A DNA stretch of 64,000 bases, taken from assembly GCF_003391135.1 (NCBI RefSeq), contig NZ_CP031455.1, forward strand, positions 6,781,001 through 6,845,000. Direction: 5' to 3'. Under the pieces are notes generated by a model. That model worked only from the letters and a program-made list of their open reading frames with translations, made no database searches and was not told where the DNA came from. The stretch comes from Streptoverticillium olivoreticuli subsp. olivoreticuli. GTDB lineage: Bacteria; Actinomycetota; Actinomycetes; Streptomycetales; Streptomycetaceae. The position numbers were made by a program, and so were the translations under genes. This document shows positions 28,273 to 36,395 of the stretch, piece by piece; the stretch's first letter is position 1; every line of letters begins with the position of its first letter.

Positions 28273-28646
28273 ATTGCCTCCTGCTGGTGTGGTCTGACGC
28301 CCATGTTCTGCCTGTCGGGCCCGACCGTTCCCGTCGTCCGACCGCCCGGGGTTCCCCCTGTGCGACGGGAGGGACCCGGCGTGCGGTTCTCCCGTGCGTA
28401 CACCCACCAAGACTAATCGTCATACGCATCGCCAGGGCAGGCCCGTCCCCACCTCGTCAACGGCCCCCGCGGCAACCGCCCCCGGGCGCTGCCACTGCCG
28501 GGTGATAGAAAGACGTCCCGCTCGAAAGCCGTAACGGCGCGGGATCCGCGCCCGATTCGCTCCTTTTCGATGGAATGTTGACGTTCCATCGGATCGCGGG
28601 GGGAGGCAGAACGGACGCCGGGCCCGCACACAAGAGGTATGCGCTG
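28273..28646. promoter_or_regulatory. 374-bp divergent intergenic region with a palindrome at 28568-28591
   Basis: No gene is supported here. It separates the minus-strand MinD-like gene from the plus-strand propeller gene and must hold both promoters. A clear operator-like inverted repeat, CGATGGAA-N8-TTCCATCG (28568-28591), has a TTGACG inside its spacer (28578-28583) that could be a -35 element toward the propeller gene, though I see no good -10 behind it. Confidence 0.5.
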
Positions 28647-30464
28647 ATGGTCCAGCCGCCCCCACCCCCACCGATGCCCCCGAACCAGCCCTCCGAGGGC
28701 GGGTTCGGCGCACCGCAGGATCCGGCGAACGCTCCGCAGTCCCCCCTGCAGCCCCCCACCCCGGCCGCCGAACCCCCGGTTCCTACCGGGCCGTCGGACC
28801 CGCTGACCAAGCCCGCGGCCGCTCCGGACCAGCCGCCGGCACCCCCGGCCCAGCCGCCCGCCGCGCCTCCCGCCCCCGCGGCCCCGCCCTTCGCCCCGCC
28901 CGCCTGGGGCGGCCCCCCGGCTCCGGGACAGCAGGTTCCGGGCGGCCCCACGCCGTACCCGCCGAACCCGTACGCGCAACAGCCCGGCGCACAGCAGCCC
29001 AACCCGTACGGAGCCTTCCCGCCGCCCCCGGGCGGGTACTTCGGCGCACCCGGTGCACAGTCGTCCGGCGGTCCGGACAAGAAGCGGACGGCCGTCATCA
29101 TCGGCTCGGCCCTCGCCGTCCTCGTCGCGGCGGCCGGTGGGGTGTGGGCGCTGACGGGCGACGACAAGGGTTCGGACAAGCCCAGCGCCCACGGCAGCAC
29201 CGCCCCCGGCAAGAGCGGCAAGGACAGCGGCGGCGAAGGCACCGCGGGTCCGCGCGACGGCGGCGCGAACGACCCGAACGACGCGCGCCAGGACGGCGAG
29301 GCGAAGGTCGTCATCGACCAGAAGGGCCCCGACGTCGACCAGGCCAGCGCGGGCATTCCGGGCTTCTGGGTAATGGGCGACTACGCCGTCAAGACCGTGC
29401 AGGACAAGGTCGTCGCCTATTCCACGGCCGACGGCAAGGAGAAGTGGTCCATCCCGCTGCCCAAGCGCGTGTGCGCGGCGCCCCGGGACACCACGGACGA
29501 CGGCAAGGTCGTCGTGGCGTACGACGGCGACAAGAAGGACGAGTGCGGCAACTACGCCATGCTCGACCTCAAGTCGGGCAAGAAGGTCTGGGACAAGCCC
29601 ATCCCCAAGTCGGGCGGGTTCGCCGAGAGCTTCATCGGTATGGACATGGCCATCAGCGGCAACGCGATGGGCGCCGCCTGGTTCGGCGGCTCCGGCATGA
29701 TCCGGGTCAGCGACGGCGAGACCATCGCCAACCCCGACATCCAGGCGGGCTGCGGCGTCGACGGCTACGCGGGCGGCAAGGCCCTGCTGCGCTCCTGGAC
29801 GTGCGTCGACGACAAGACCTCGCACATCGAGAAGGTCGACCCGGCCACCGGCAAGGCCGTCTGGACGTGGGACGGCCGCAAGGGCCTCCAGACCAAGAAG
29901 ATCTACTCCACAGAACCGGCCGTGGTCTCCGTCTCGGACGACGACAAGACCGGCGGCGTCATCGCGCTCAAGGACGGCAAGGAGCGCTCGGTCATCGACC
30001 TCGGCGGCCAGGCGTACGCGCCGACCTGCGGACTGTCGATCGTGAACCACGACCTCGGCGGCTGCCAGGGCGTGGCCGCCACGGACGACACCCTCTATCT
30101 GCCGACCCAGGGCAACTACTCGTCGGGCAACGAGATCCACGCCTTCGACCTCAACACCGGCAAGCGCAAGTGGGCCGCCAAGAACAGCGCCAAGCGCGAG
30201 CTCCTGCCGCTCAAGGCGGACGGAGACAAGGTCGTCGCGTACCAGAAGGCGTCGTACGACAGGGCGGGCGCCGTCGTCAGCGTCGGCTCCGACGGCGACC
30301 CCAAGGTCCTGCTCCAGATACCGGCATCCATGACGTCCGCCGAGAACTACTTCTTCAGCGCGCGCTATGTCTACGAGGGCGACCGCTTCTACATCGCCTC
30401 GACACGCCTGTCGAGCAGCAAGTCGGGAGGCGACAACAGAATGCTGCTGGCCTTCGGCAAGTGA
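28647..30464 (+). CDS. membrane-anchored PQQ-like beta-propeller protein
   Basis: 605 residues from ATG 28647 (AGAGGT 8 nt upstream). Residues 1-140 are Pro-rich and cytoplasmic; one membrane helix at about 148-170 (KKRTAVIIGSALAVLVAAAG); then an extracellular domain with repeated Trp-containing blades (KEKWSIPLPK, GKKVWDKPIPK, GKAVWTWDGRK, GKRKWAAKNS), the pattern of BamB/PQQ-like propellers. Cysteines in the blades may form disulfides. It sits beside the ESX genes and is divergent from the MinD-like ATPase, so an ESX accessory role is plausible but not shown. Confidence 0.82.
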   Translation: MVQPPPPPPMPPNQPSEGGFGAPQDPANAPQSPLQPPTPAAEPPVPTGPSDPLTKPAAAPDQPPAPPAQPPAAPPAPAAPPFAPPAWGGPPAPGQQVPGGPTPYPPNPYAQQPGAQQPNPYGAFPPPPGGYFGAPGAQSSGGPDKKRTAVIIGSALAVLVAAAGGVWALTGDDKGSDKPSAHGSTAPGKSGKDSGGEGTAGPRDGGANDPNDARQDGEAKVVIDQKGPDVDQASAGIPGFWVMGDYAVKTVQDKVVAYSTADGKEKWSIPLPKRVCAAPRDTTDDGKVVVAYDGDKKDECGNYAMLDLKSGKKVWDKPIPKSGGFAESFIGMDMAISGNAMGAAWFGGSGMIRVSDGETIANPDIQAGCGVDGYAGGKALLRSWTCVDDKTSHIEKVDPATGKAVWTWDGRKGLQTKKIYSTEPAVVSVSDDDKTGGVIALKDGKERSVIDLGGQAYAPTCGLSIVNHDLGGCQGVAATDDTLYLPTQGNYSSGNEIHAFDLNTGKRKWAAKNSAKRELLPLKADGDKVVAYQKASYDRAGAVVSVGSDGDPKVLLQIPASMTSAENYFFSARYVYEGDRFYIASTRLSSSKSGGDNRMLLAFGK

Positions 30465-30465
30465 C

Positions 30466-30497
30466 CGTTTGAGGACCGGGGTCCGGGGCGGGGCCCC
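30466..30497. repeat. second copy of the intergenic GAGGACCGGGGTCCGGGGCG module
   Basis: The 32 bases from 30466 match 10136-10167 with one difference. Both copies lie just after a plus-strand gene facing a minus-strand gene. Here the 3' side continues into GCGGCGGAGCCGC and a GGGCGGGCAGGGGAAAA stretch resembling the outer arm of the first copy. Confidence 0.7.
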
Positions 30498-30572
30498 TCA
30501 CGCGGCGGAGCCGCATGTCGGATGCTGCGGGAACGGGCGGGCAGGGGAAAACCTCCCGCCCTGCCCACCCGG

Positions 30573-31325
30573 TCAGTCCATCCGCCGCGCGGAACCAAGC
30601 AACCCGACCTCCGGCCCCGTCGCCCGAGTGTCCACATACATGCGCGACCGACGCGCACACCACAACGTCACCCCGTCCCCCAGCGTCGGCAACGCCGAGA
30701 CGTCCTCCGCCGACAGCCCCAGGAGCCGCCCGAGCTGCGCCGCCTCCTCCGGGGAGACCCGCTGGACACCCACCAGATCCGCACTCGCCATCAGACGCGG
30801 CGCCTCCGGGCCCACGAACGGGAGCAGGGTCAGCACCGGCTGCCAGGGCGCGGCGACGACCCGCCCGCGCGGCGGCCGCGCACCGCAGTCGCGGACCACG
30901 AGTACGGGGCTGTGCACCGACGCCCCTTGCGGTGGCACCCGCCCGACATCGTGCAGAGTGACGCACGGCTGACCGCTGTTGGCGGCCTGCGCGAGTGACG
31001 TCCACAGCTGGCGGCGGCCGGTCTCGACGGCGACCCGGGCGCCCGTGCCGACCGTGCGCAGCGCGATGACCTGTGCCGTCCACGCGCCACCGACGAGGAC
31101 GGCGTCGAAGGGGGCGGTGCGGCCGATCCCGAGGACGGCCGGGGCGTCGTGGGGGTCGGTGCCGATGACCACGCCGTCGTCACCGACCGGCAGTGCCAGC
31201 GACTCGAACTGCTCCGGGGCGAGCTCGTGCCGCCCACGGCGCGGCCCCAGCAGCCCGAAGCCGAAACGGCGCCGGGCGGCTCCGGGCGCTACGGGAGCGG
31301 GATCAGGCGGAAGCGCGGTGGTCAT
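30573..31325 (-). CDS. ESX cluster protein of unknown function
   Basis: 250 residues. No recognised domain. The start (ATG 31325) overlaps the eccE stop by 1 nt (TGATG), so it is translated together with EccE. No signal peptide or clear membrane helix; segments such as FDAVLVGGAWTAQVIALRTV and VHSPVLVVRDCGARPPRGRV suggest an alpha/beta fold. Its tight coupling to eccE suggests a cytoplasmic helper of the secretion machine; this is inference from position only. Confidence 0.75.
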   Translation of the reverse strand: MTTALPPDPAPVAPGAARRRFGFGLLGPRRGRHELAPEQFESLALPVGDDGVVIGTDPHDAPAVLGIGRTAPFDAVLVGGAWTAQVIALRTVGTGARVAVETGRRQLWTSLAQAANSGQPCVTLHDVGRVPPQGASVHSPVLVVRDCGARPPRGRVVAAPWQPVLTLLPFVGPEAPRLMASADLVGVQRVSPEEAAQLGRLLGLSAEDVSALPTLGDGVTLWCARRSRMYVDTRATGPEVGLLGSARRMD

Positions 31326-32602
31326 CAGCGAGTCCCTCCCAAGGGCAGCGTGGCAAGGACACCGGGCACCTGCTCATGATCCAGCCGCACCAGACCGGCC
31401 TTCACTCCGCGCGCGGCCCGCTCCAGCTCCCGCCGGGCGTCTGCGAGTTCGTCGGAGCTGCGGCCGGTGACCCGTACGTGCGCGGCCATGCTCGGCGCGT
31501 GCCGGCCGCCGGGCGTACGGCCGCGCCCGAGGGTCAGGCTCAGCGTCGTCGACAGCGCGGGCAGCGAGGTGAGCAGCGCGGCCAGCTGAGGCAGGGGAGT
31601 GGCCCCCGGACCCAACTGCGGCCAGCGCGCCAGCCAGTACGTGCTGTGCCACCGGTCGTCGCACCGCCAGGCCCGTGGGCTCTCCGCCGTCCGCCGCACC
31701 GGCGTGCCACTGCGGCCCGCCTGCGCCGACGCCGTCGGATTGACGTTCGCCGCGGTCGAGACGGCGGCCGCCAGCCCCTCCTCGGACAGCAGCTCCGCCC
31801 GGAACCCGGCACCCTGCAAGCGGCTCGCCAGCTGGTCCGCCGCCCGCAGCAGACACCGCCGCGCGCCCTCCACGCCCGAGCCCCGCGCCTCGACGGCCTC
31901 CCGGCACAGCTCCGGGTCGAGCTTGAGCGCCACCCACGTCAGCCGCACCGCCGGGGTCCCCGCCATCGCCTGGAGCGGCGCGTAGTTGCGGGCCGCCAGG
32001 GCCTCCGCGGGCAGATGAGGGGCGGGCGCGGGCAGCGTGCTCTGCACGACCTGTATGGACTCCAGCCGGATGCCGTCGACATCCATCGCGTCGCGCAGCA
32101 GCGCGAGCGGCAGCGCCTTCTCCGTCCGCAGCGGCCGCAGTGGCGCGTCGACCGCGTCGATCCGCAGCACCACCGTCAGGAACGTGCCGTCCCCGACCAC
32201 GCCCACCTCGCGCCGGTCGCGATCGGTGAAGGAGCCCGTCCGCAAGGCCGGTTCGCACTCCAGGACCGGGGCGAACCCGGGATCCGTGCCCACCGGGGCG
32301 GCCTCCGCCCGCGCCGCGCGCCGCCGCAGGGTCACCGCCGTCGCCAGCCAGTCCGCTATCGGCCGCTGCCCGCGGCGCACGAGCGCGAGGAGCAGCAGCA
32401 CCGCGGCCACCACGGCCGCCGGTGCCAGCCACATCGGGCCCGCGACCCACGCGACCAGCACCAGCGCGAGGGCCACCTCGACCAGCACCAGCTGCTGGAG
32501 CCGGACCGGCCCCACGCCGCCGGGCCTCGACACGGCCCGCGGCGCGACCGCGCCCGGCGGCGCGGTGACCCCCGACGCCCGTACGCGCGTTGCCGCACCC
32601 AT
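31325..32602 (-). CDS. eccE: type VII secretion protein EccE
   Basis: 425 residues from ATG 32602; a GTG at 32626 with GGGGATC upstream is an alternative. Two closely spaced N-terminal membrane helices (LQQLVLVEVALALVLVAWVA and MWLAPAAVVAAVLLLLALV) are followed by RRGQRPIADWL, the typical EccE opening, and a large soluble domain (VGVVGDGTFLTVVLRIDAVD). EccE lines the periphery of the ESX membrane complex. It is divergent from eccB and coupled to the 250-residue gene downstream. Confidence 0.85.
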   Translation of the reverse strand: MGAATRVRASGVTAPPGAVAPRAVSRPGGVGPVRLQQLVLVEVALALVLVAWVAGPMWLAPAAVVAAVLLLLALVRRGQRPIADWLATAVTLRRRAARAEAAPVGTDPGFAPVLECEPALRTGSFTDRDRREVGVVGDGTFLTVVLRIDAVDAPLRPLRTEKALPLALLRDAMDVDGIRLESIQVVQSTLPAPAPHLPAEALAARNYAPLQAMAGTPAVRLTWVALKLDPELCREAVEARGSGVEGARRCLLRAADQLASRLQGAGFRAELLSEEGLAAAVSTAANVNPTASAQAGRSGTPVRRTAESPRAWRCDDRWHSTYWLARWPQLGPGATPLPQLAALLTSLPALSTTLSLTLGRGRTPGGRHAPSMAAHVRVTGRSSDELADARRELERAARGVKAGLVRLDHEQVPGVLATLPLGGTR

Positions 32603-32632
32603 GCCTGACAAACCCCCTCGCCTCACGCTGAT

Positions 32633-32653
32633 CCCCTACCGGCATAGTAGGGG
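32633..32653. promoter_or_regulatory. inverted repeat in the eccE/eccB divergent region
   Basis: CCCCTAC-N7-GTAGGGG at 32633-32653, lying between the divergent eccE and eccB starts. Each arm carries a TAGGGG-like string, so it could be an operator or two overlapping -10 regions. Only the symmetry is seen. Confidence 0.4.
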
Positions 32654-32734
32654 GCCGGTACGACAACCGGACCGAGGGCAGGGTCCGCCAGCGCCCGTCA
32701 ACCGAAGCCGACCACTGGGGAGAAGCGGCGACAC

Positions 32735-34330
32735 ATGGCATCACGCCGGGATCAGCTCAACGCGTACACCTTCGCGAAGAAGCGAACGGTCGCCGCCTTC
32801 CTGCAACCCTCCCCCAGCGGAACGGAGGAAGGCGCCCCGCGCCCGCTGCGCGCGGTCCTCCCCGGGCTCGTCGTCGGGGCGGTGCTCGTCGCCGGATTCG
32901 GGGCCTGGGGCATGTTCAGGCCGGTCGCGCCCAAGGGCTGGGACGACACCGCCGCCCATGTCATCGTCGGCAGCGAATCCACCACGCGCTATGTCGTCCT
33001 GGAGACCGACAACAAAAAGCAGCTCCACCCGGTCCTCAACTTCGCCTCCGCCAAACTGCTCCTCACCCCCGACAAATCCACCGTCATCAAGGTGAAGGAG
33101 TCCGAGCTCGACAACGGCCACATCCCGCGCGGCCCGACGCTCGGCATCCCGTACGCCCCCGACCGCATGCCCGGCGCCGACGAGGCGGGCAGGAAAAAGC
33201 AGTGGGCCGTCTGCGAACAGCCCGGAGGCAACGGCAACACCACGCAAAAGGCCGTCTTCCTCTTCGCCGACCGCGACCCCAAGCTCAAACACCTCACCGG
33301 GCCGGACCGCCTGCGGGGCAATCAGGCCCTTTATGTGCAGGGCCCCGACGACGCCCGCTATCTCATCGACCCGCAGGGCACCAAATACCTGCTCGGCGGC
33401 CCGGAGTGGAAAGCCCTCGCGGACACCCCGGACTACAACCTGCTGCTCCGCTCCCTCTTCCGCGACGGCGCACAGCCGCAGCGCGTCACCAAGGACTGGC
33501 TGGGGACCTTCGACGACGGAGCCCCCATCGTCTTCCCCGAGATCCGCGGTGACATCGGCACGGACGCGGGCGTCGGCACCCTGCCCGGGAACGCCAACCG
33601 CGTCGGTACGGTCCTCGAAGCCCCCACCGGCACGGGCACCCAGCACTATCTCGTGCTCAAGGGCAAGGTCCAGCGCGTCTCCGAATTCGTCGCCAAGCTG
33701 CTCCTCAACAGCAAGATGCTGACGTCCCTCGGCCAGGCGGGCACGCCCGAGCACGTCAGCGCCGCCGCGTTCACCCCGGACGACGAGGAGTTCTACGGGA
33801 AGTACCACTGGCCCTCGCGCGTACCCCAGCAGGCCAACAACCAGGATTCCGCCGCGGGCGGCGGTGCCAGGAAGACGGTGTGCAGCATCTTCGGCGGCCT
33901 TTCCGCCGGAGGCACCCCCGACCTCGCCACCTGGGCCGGTACGGATTACCCGGCGACCATTCCCGACGGCGCGACGAGCGCCTATGTCACCCCCGGCTCC
34001 GGACTTCTCTACCGCCAGGTGACCGGCCATCAGACCACCAGCGGCTCGATCTTCCTCGTCACCGACACCGGGCTGCGCTACGCGGTGCAGTCCAACGGCG
34101 ACAGCGGCACCGGAAAGTCGAAGATCGGTGAGAACCCCGCGCCGTCACCGGGCGCGGACGGAAGCACCCCTGAAAGCTCGCCGTCCGCATCGCCCGAAGC
34201 AGACACGGCCCGCACCCGGCTCGGCTATCAGAACGTGAATCCCATGGCCGTCCCCGCCAATTGGTCGCAATTCCTCCCCACGGGCCCGCGGCTGGACGCC
34301 AACAGCGCCCGGCAGCCGCAGGGATCGTGA
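32735..34330 (+). CDS. eccB: type VII secretion protein EccB
   Basis: 531 residues. N-terminal cytoplasmic ASRRDQLNAYTFAKKRTVAAF, a single membrane helix at about 38-63 (LPGLVVGAVLVAGFGAWGMF), and a large extracytoplasmic domain with repeated elements (YVVLETDNKKQLHPVLNFAS, LYVQGPDDARYLIDPQGTKY, GLRYAVQSN). This is the EccB layout. The two cysteines in the outer domain (AVCEQPGG and TVCSIFGG) match the conserved disulfide pair. The C-terminal Pro/Ser linker ends near a conserved MAVPANWSQFLPTGPRLD. The mycosin gene follows at once. Confidence 0.93.
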   Translation: MASRRDQLNAYTFAKKRTVAAFLQPSPSGTEEGAPRPLRAVLPGLVVGAVLVAGFGAWGMFRPVAPKGWDDTAAHVIVGSESTTRYVVLETDNKKQLHPVLNFASAKLLLTPDKSTVIKVKESELDNGHIPRGPTLGIPYAPDRMPGADEAGRKKQWAVCEQPGGNGNTTQKAVFLFADRDPKLKHLTGPDRLRGNQALYVQGPDDARYLIDPQGTKYLLGGPEWKALADTPDYNLLLRSLFRDGAQPQRVTKDWLGTFDDGAPIVFPEIRGDIGTDAGVGTLPGNANRVGTVLEAPTGTGTQHYLVLKGKVQRVSEFVAKLLLNSKMLTSLGQAGTPEHVSAAAFTPDDEEFYGKYHWPSRVPQQANNQDSAAGGGARKTVCSIFGGLSAGGTPDLATWAGTDYPATIPDGATSAYVTPGSGLLYRQVTGHQTTSGSIFLVTDTGLRYAVQSNGDSGTGKSKIGENPAPSPGADGSTPESSPSASPEADTARTRLGYQNVNPMAVPANWSQFLPTGPRLDANSARQPQGS

Positions 34331-34338
34331 GGGACGAC

Positions 34339-35787
34339 ATGCGACGCATCACCATGGCGCTGGCGGCCGCCGCACTCATGACACCCGTCGCGGGAGCCTC
34401 GGCCGCTTCCGCCCGGATTCCCGTGGCCCTCGACGGCAGCGGCGAATGCAGATATCCCGCGAAGCCCATCAAGGGCACTCCCTGGTCGCTCCAGCGCGTT
34501 CTCCTCGACCAGCTCTGGCAGGACACCAAGGGCAAGGACAGCGACGGCCACCCGGTGCGCGTGGCCGTCATCGACACCGGGGTCGACATCCACAACCCCC
34601 AGCTCAAGGACGCCGTCGACGCCAAGAGCGGAGCGGATCTGCTGGCGGGCGCGGAAGCGAGTGCCGCGGACGGTGTGGGCGTACGCGAGGCGGCGAACGA
34701 CAGCCGGGCGGCCGGACCGAAGGACGAACTCAAAAAGGCGGACAAGGCGACCCCGAAGGCCACACCGAAGCCCTCGGAGGCGCCAAAAGCGACACCCACC
34801 CCGAAGCCCTCGGACTCCGCGTCGGCGAAACCGACCCCGAAGCCGTCGGAGAAGCCCACTCCGAAACCCGAGCCCGAAAAGCCGGCCGTCCAGCTCGACC
34901 CCACGCTCGACCTCGTCGGTCACGGCACGAAGGTCGCCGGCATCATCGCGGCCCGCCCGTCCTCGAGCAGCGGATTCGTCGGCCTCGCTCCCGAATCCGT
35001 CATCATCCCGATCCGGCAGAACGACGAAAAGGGCACCGGCACTTCTCAGACCCTCGCCCAGGGCATCAATCTGGCCGTCGCGGCCGGAGCCCAGGTCATC
35101 AATATCTCCCAGGACACGGCGAAGGCGCTGAAACCCGATTCCGACCTGGAACTCGCGGTGAAGAACGCCCTCGCCAAGGACGTCGTCGTGGTTGCCTCCG
35201 CAGGCAACGACGGCCTCGACGGCAACGTCAAGGAGACCTACCCCGCCGCCTACAAGGGCGTCCTCGCCGTGGCTGCCTCGGACCGTAACAACGAGCGCGC
35301 GCCCTTCTCCCAGCCCGGTGAATTCGTGGGCGTCGCCGCCCCCGGCGTGGAAATGGTCTCCACCGTCCCCCTCGGCGGCCAGTGCGTCGACAACGGCACC
35401 AGTTTCTCCGCCCCGTACGTCGCCGGAGTCGCCGCCCTCATCCGCGCCAAACACCCCGACTGGAAACAGAACCAGGTCGTGGCCCAGATAGAGCAGACCG
35501 CCGAGCGCGCCACGAACGGCCACGACCGCTACATCGGCTGGGGCGTGGTCGACCCGGTCCGCGCCCTCACCGACGACGCCCACCCCCTCGACCGCGTCAC
35601 GTCCGACCAACCCACCACCCACCGCGCCAAGGCCCCCGCCCCGGCCCCCGTGGCCATGGGCGAATCCCCGTCCCAACGCCAGGAACGCCTCGCCACGTAC
35701 GGCCTGGGCTGCACGGCGCTGCTGGTGGCGGCGATCGCGGGGGTGGCGGTGGTCCTACGGGATCTGAGGCGGCGTCGGTCGGCCTGA
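34339..35787 (+). CDS. mycP: mycosin-type S8 serine protease (ESX)
   Basis: 482 residues from ATG 34339; a GTG at 34327 overlapping the eccB stop is possible. Signal peptide (1-25), then a subtilisin domain with Asp79 (VAVIDTGVD), His195 (GHGTKVAG) and Ser355 (GTSFSAPYVAG), and a C-terminal membrane helix (GCTALLVAAIAGVAVVL) before RRRRSA. This is the mycosin plan: an outward-facing membrane protease needed for ESX function. Between Asp and His there is a long Lys/Pro-rich insert (about 128-182) with repeated TPKPSE units. Immediately followed by a 16-bp palindrome. Confidence 0.93.
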   Translation: MRRITMALAAAALMTPVAGASAASARIPVALDGSGECRYPAKPIKGTPWSLQRVLLDQLWQDTKGKDSDGHPVRVAVIDTGVDIHNPQLKDAVDAKSGADLLAGAEASAADGVGVREAANDSRAAGPKDELKKADKATPKATPKPSEAPKATPTPKPSDSASAKPTPKPSEKPTPKPEPEKPAVQLDPTLDLVGHGTKVAGIIAARPSSSSGFVGLAPESVIIPIRQNDEKGTGTSQTLAQGINLAVAAGAQVINISQDTAKALKPDSDLELAVKNALAKDVVVVASAGNDGLDGNVKETYPAAYKGVLAVAASDRNNERAPFSQPGEFVGVAAPGVEMVSTVPLGGQCVDNGTSFSAPYVAGVAALIRAKHPDWKQNQVVAQIEQTAERATNGHDRYIGWGVVDPVRALTDDAHPLDRVTSDQPTTHRAKAPAPAPVAMGESPSQRQERLATYGLGCTALLVAAIAGVAVVLRDLRRRRSA

Positions 35788-35788
35788 T

Positions 35789-35804
35789 TGAGTACGCGTA
35801 CTCA
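35789..35804. promoter_or_regulatory. 16-bp perfect palindrome TGAGTACGCGTACTCA
   Basis: Begins one base after the mycP stop codon and lies 96 nt before the GTG of the 160-residue gene. A copy with one changed base is at 47036-47051. Probable binding site for a dimeric regulator. A -10-like TAGTGT follows at 35865. Confidence 0.65.
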
Positions 35805-35900
35805 GGCGCCGACGGCATGCATGGCCGCACCATGGAATTCGTGCCGTGCGTGACGCGAGTGGCGTAGTGTCTCGCTGGATGCCACAGGGGAGGGGCAGGG

Positions 35901-36383
35901 GTGCAGCAACGCGACGTGGGTGATTCGGAGCCGAGGCCGTTCGGCGGCAGCAACCTGGCGAAGGAAGCCGAGACGCTGACGAAGTTCAAGAGCCGGATCG
36001 ACACCATCATGTCCGAGCTTGAGAAGTCGCCGGCCTCGCAGAAGGCCATCAGCCAACAGGCGATCTCCAAGGACGCGTACGGCACCGGCTTCGGCTCCGC
36101 CGACGACCTCGCCAAGCTCTACGACAAGGTCCACGACCGCTTGCAGACGCTGTCCCAGATCCTCGGCGACCAGGTCGAGTCGATGGGCATCGCGGCCGTC
36201 GTGGCCGAGCGCGGATACGACGGCATCGACGCCGAACAGGCCGCCCGACTGCGGGCGATCGAAGAGCGCGTGCGCAAGAACTACCACAACCCGACGGCCG
36301 GCAAGCCCGCCTCGGCGCCCGGCGGACACGAGCCCAAGCCGGACCGCAGCGGTGCGTCCGACCTCGGGTCCGAGACCGCGTAA
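35901..36383 (+). CDS. helical ESX accessory protein of unknown function
   Basis: 160 residues, GTG start preceded by GGGGAGGGG. The body is predicted helical (LAKEAETLTKFKSRIDTIMS, DLAKLYDKVHDRLQTLSQIL), with a short disordered Gly/Pro tail. No WxG motif. Only 12 bp separate it from the next WXG-type gene, suggesting the pair is expressed together and that this protein may be its helical partner or chaperone. Position-based inference. Confidence 0.75.
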   Translation: MQQRDVGDSEPRPFGGSNLAKEAETLTKFKSRIDTIMSELEKSPASQKAISQQAISKDAYGTGFGSADDLAKLYDKVHDRLQTLSQILGDQVESMGIAAVVAERGYDGIDAEQAARLRAIEERVRKNYHNPTAGKPASAPGGHEPKPDRSGASDLGSETA

Positions 36384-36395
36384 GGGGGCAGGCGA

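Noticed and set aside
24904..28416. 1170-codon plus-strand open frame opposite the MinD-like gene
   Set aside because: No motif; the minus strand has a Walker A ATPase, a ribosome site and repeats that make sense in protein.
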